Of a DNA stretch of 6,554 nt, positions 5,910-6,554 are shown in pieces; within the stretch, counting starts at the first letter, position 1, and each line of letters opens with the position of its first letter. The position numbers and the translations under genes were made by a program. The stretch is from Acidimicrobiia bacterium (GTDB taxonomy: Bacteria > Actinomycetota > Acidimicrobiia > IMCC26256 > JACDBD01), in NCBI GenBank assembly GCA_031177445.1, contig JAPSGP010000170.1, positions 1 to 6,554 on the forward strand, given 5' to 3'. The notes beneath the pieces are model-generated. The model made no database searches, was not told where the DNA came from, and saw only the letters and a list, made by a program, of their open reading frames with translations.

Positions 5910-6554
5910 TCACACCACCTTCAGTTGTTCGAGGAAGCTGACGATGCGTTCGTGCGCGGTGCCGTCGTCCTCGATCTTCTCGCCCGCCTGGCGCTCGGGC
6001 GCGGCCTCGATCGCGATGATCTGCTGCCGGGCGCCCGACCACCCGACCTGGTCGTCGGCGAGCCCGAGGTCGCCGACCTTGACCTGATCGACCGGCTTGT
6101 TCTTGGCCGCCATGATCCCCTTGAACGACGGGTACCGGGGCTCGACGACGCCCGCGGTCACGCTCACGACCGCCGGAAGCGAAGCCTCGACGATGTCGTA
6201 GCCCGCCTCCGTCTGGCGCTGGATCGTGACCTTGCCGTCGCCGACCTCGACGTGCTTGGCGAACGTCAGCGACGGCCAGCCGAGCAGCTCCCCCACCTGA
6301 GCCGGGAGCGTGCCCGTGTAGCCGTCGGTCGACTCCGTTGCCGCCAGCACGAGGTCGACGTCGCCGGCGCGCTCGATCGCCTTGGCGATCACCTTTGCCG
6401 TCGACAGGGAGTCGGACCCGCTCAAAGCGGCGTCAGAGACGAGGATCGCCTTGGCGGCGCCCATGGCCAGGGCCGTGCGCAGGCCCGACACCTCGTCGTT
6501 CGGCGCCATCGAGACCAGCGTCACCTCGCCGCCGCCGGCCTTGTCGACCAGTTG
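5910..6554 (-). CDS. etfB: Electron transfer flavoprotein beta subunit (5' end outside window)
   Basis: The visible 214 codons encode the C-terminal four fifths of ETF beta (also called FixA), which binds AMP and docks onto partner dehydrogenases. The frame stays open to the window edge, beginning QLVDKAGGGEVTLVSMAP; full-length homologues have roughly 40-50 residues more, so the true start lies beyond 6554 and the in-frame GTG at 6524 is not the start. Family landmarks in order are RTALAMGAAKAILVSD, LAATESTDGYTGTLPAQ with the nucleotide-binding DGxTG, ELLGWPSLTFA, the recognition loop VEPRYPSFKGIMAAKNKPV, and the C-terminal ERQAGEKIEDDG. The loop carries Phe where human ETF-beta has its docking Leu195; from memory this PSFKGIMAAK form is usual in actinobacteria, so it is probably lineage-typical. 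The gene is followed 2 bases later by etfA, whose ribosome binding site lies inside its last codons. The promoter is outside the window. Confidence 0.95.
   Translation of the reverse strand, partial: QLVDKAGGGEVTLVSMAPNDEVSGLRTALAMGAAKAILVSDAALSGSDSLSTAKVIAKAIERAGDVDLVLAATESTDGYTGTLPAQVGELLGWPSLTFAKHVEVGDGKVTIQRQTEAGYDIVEASLPAVVSVTAGVVEPRYPSFKGIMAAKNKPVDQVKVGDLGLADDQVGWSGARQQIIAIEAAPERQAGEKIEDDGTAHERIVSFLEQLKVV
5915..5921 (-). promoter_or_regulatory. Ribosome binding site of etfA
   Basis: Read on the minus strand, AAGGTGG lies 7 bases upstream of the etfA ATG and inside the last codons of etfB. It settles the etfA start in favour of the short form. Confidence 0.7.

Noticed and set aside
5086..6087. 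Plus-strand open frame of 333 codons opposite etfA and etfB
   Set aside because: It is antisense to two well-conserved ETF genes and shows no domain or ribosome binding site.

Overview
The window is very GC-rich, densely packed bacterial DNA with third-position G/C codon preference, short or negative intergenic distances and purine-rich ribosome binding sites. Three traits suggest a high-GC actinobacterium: an MMPL-family lipid-type transporter, a lipoprotein with a long Thr/Ser linker just after the lipidated cysteine, and actinobacterial-looking ETF subunits. The Thr-rich lipoprotein linker is the kind common in Acidimicrobiia. That lineage call is inference; no marker gene is present to confirm it.

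The left two thirds (137-4388) is a plus-strand run of three genes joined by ATGA stop/start overlaps: an MMPL/RND-superfamily membrane transporter, a TetR-family regulator with a WHG-type ligand domain, and a carotenoid-oxygenase-family non-heme iron dioxygenase. The 136-base leader carries a weak candidate promoter and two short inverted repeats that could be operators. A small lipoprotein gene (4401-4892) follows 12 bases after the oxygenase and could be read on the same transcript.

The right third is on the opposite strand. etfA (complete) and etfB (its 5' end lies beyond base 6554) form a two-gene operon encoding the FAD-containing electron transfer flavoprotein, which carries electrons from acyl-CoA dehydrogenases and related flavoenzymes to the quinone pool. 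The two transcription units converge on a 46-base gap that holds only an imperfect hairpin.

The plus-strand genes look like a self-regulated module: the TetR protein probably senses a hydrophobic ligand and controls both an exporter and an enzyme that cleaves a carotenoid, apocarotenoid or similar polyene. The ETF genes are ordinary core metabolism and probably unrelated in regulation. No RNA genes, mobile elements, CRISPR arrays or broken genes were seen. The most interesting feature is the translationally coupled transporter-regulator-oxygenase trio and its leader.
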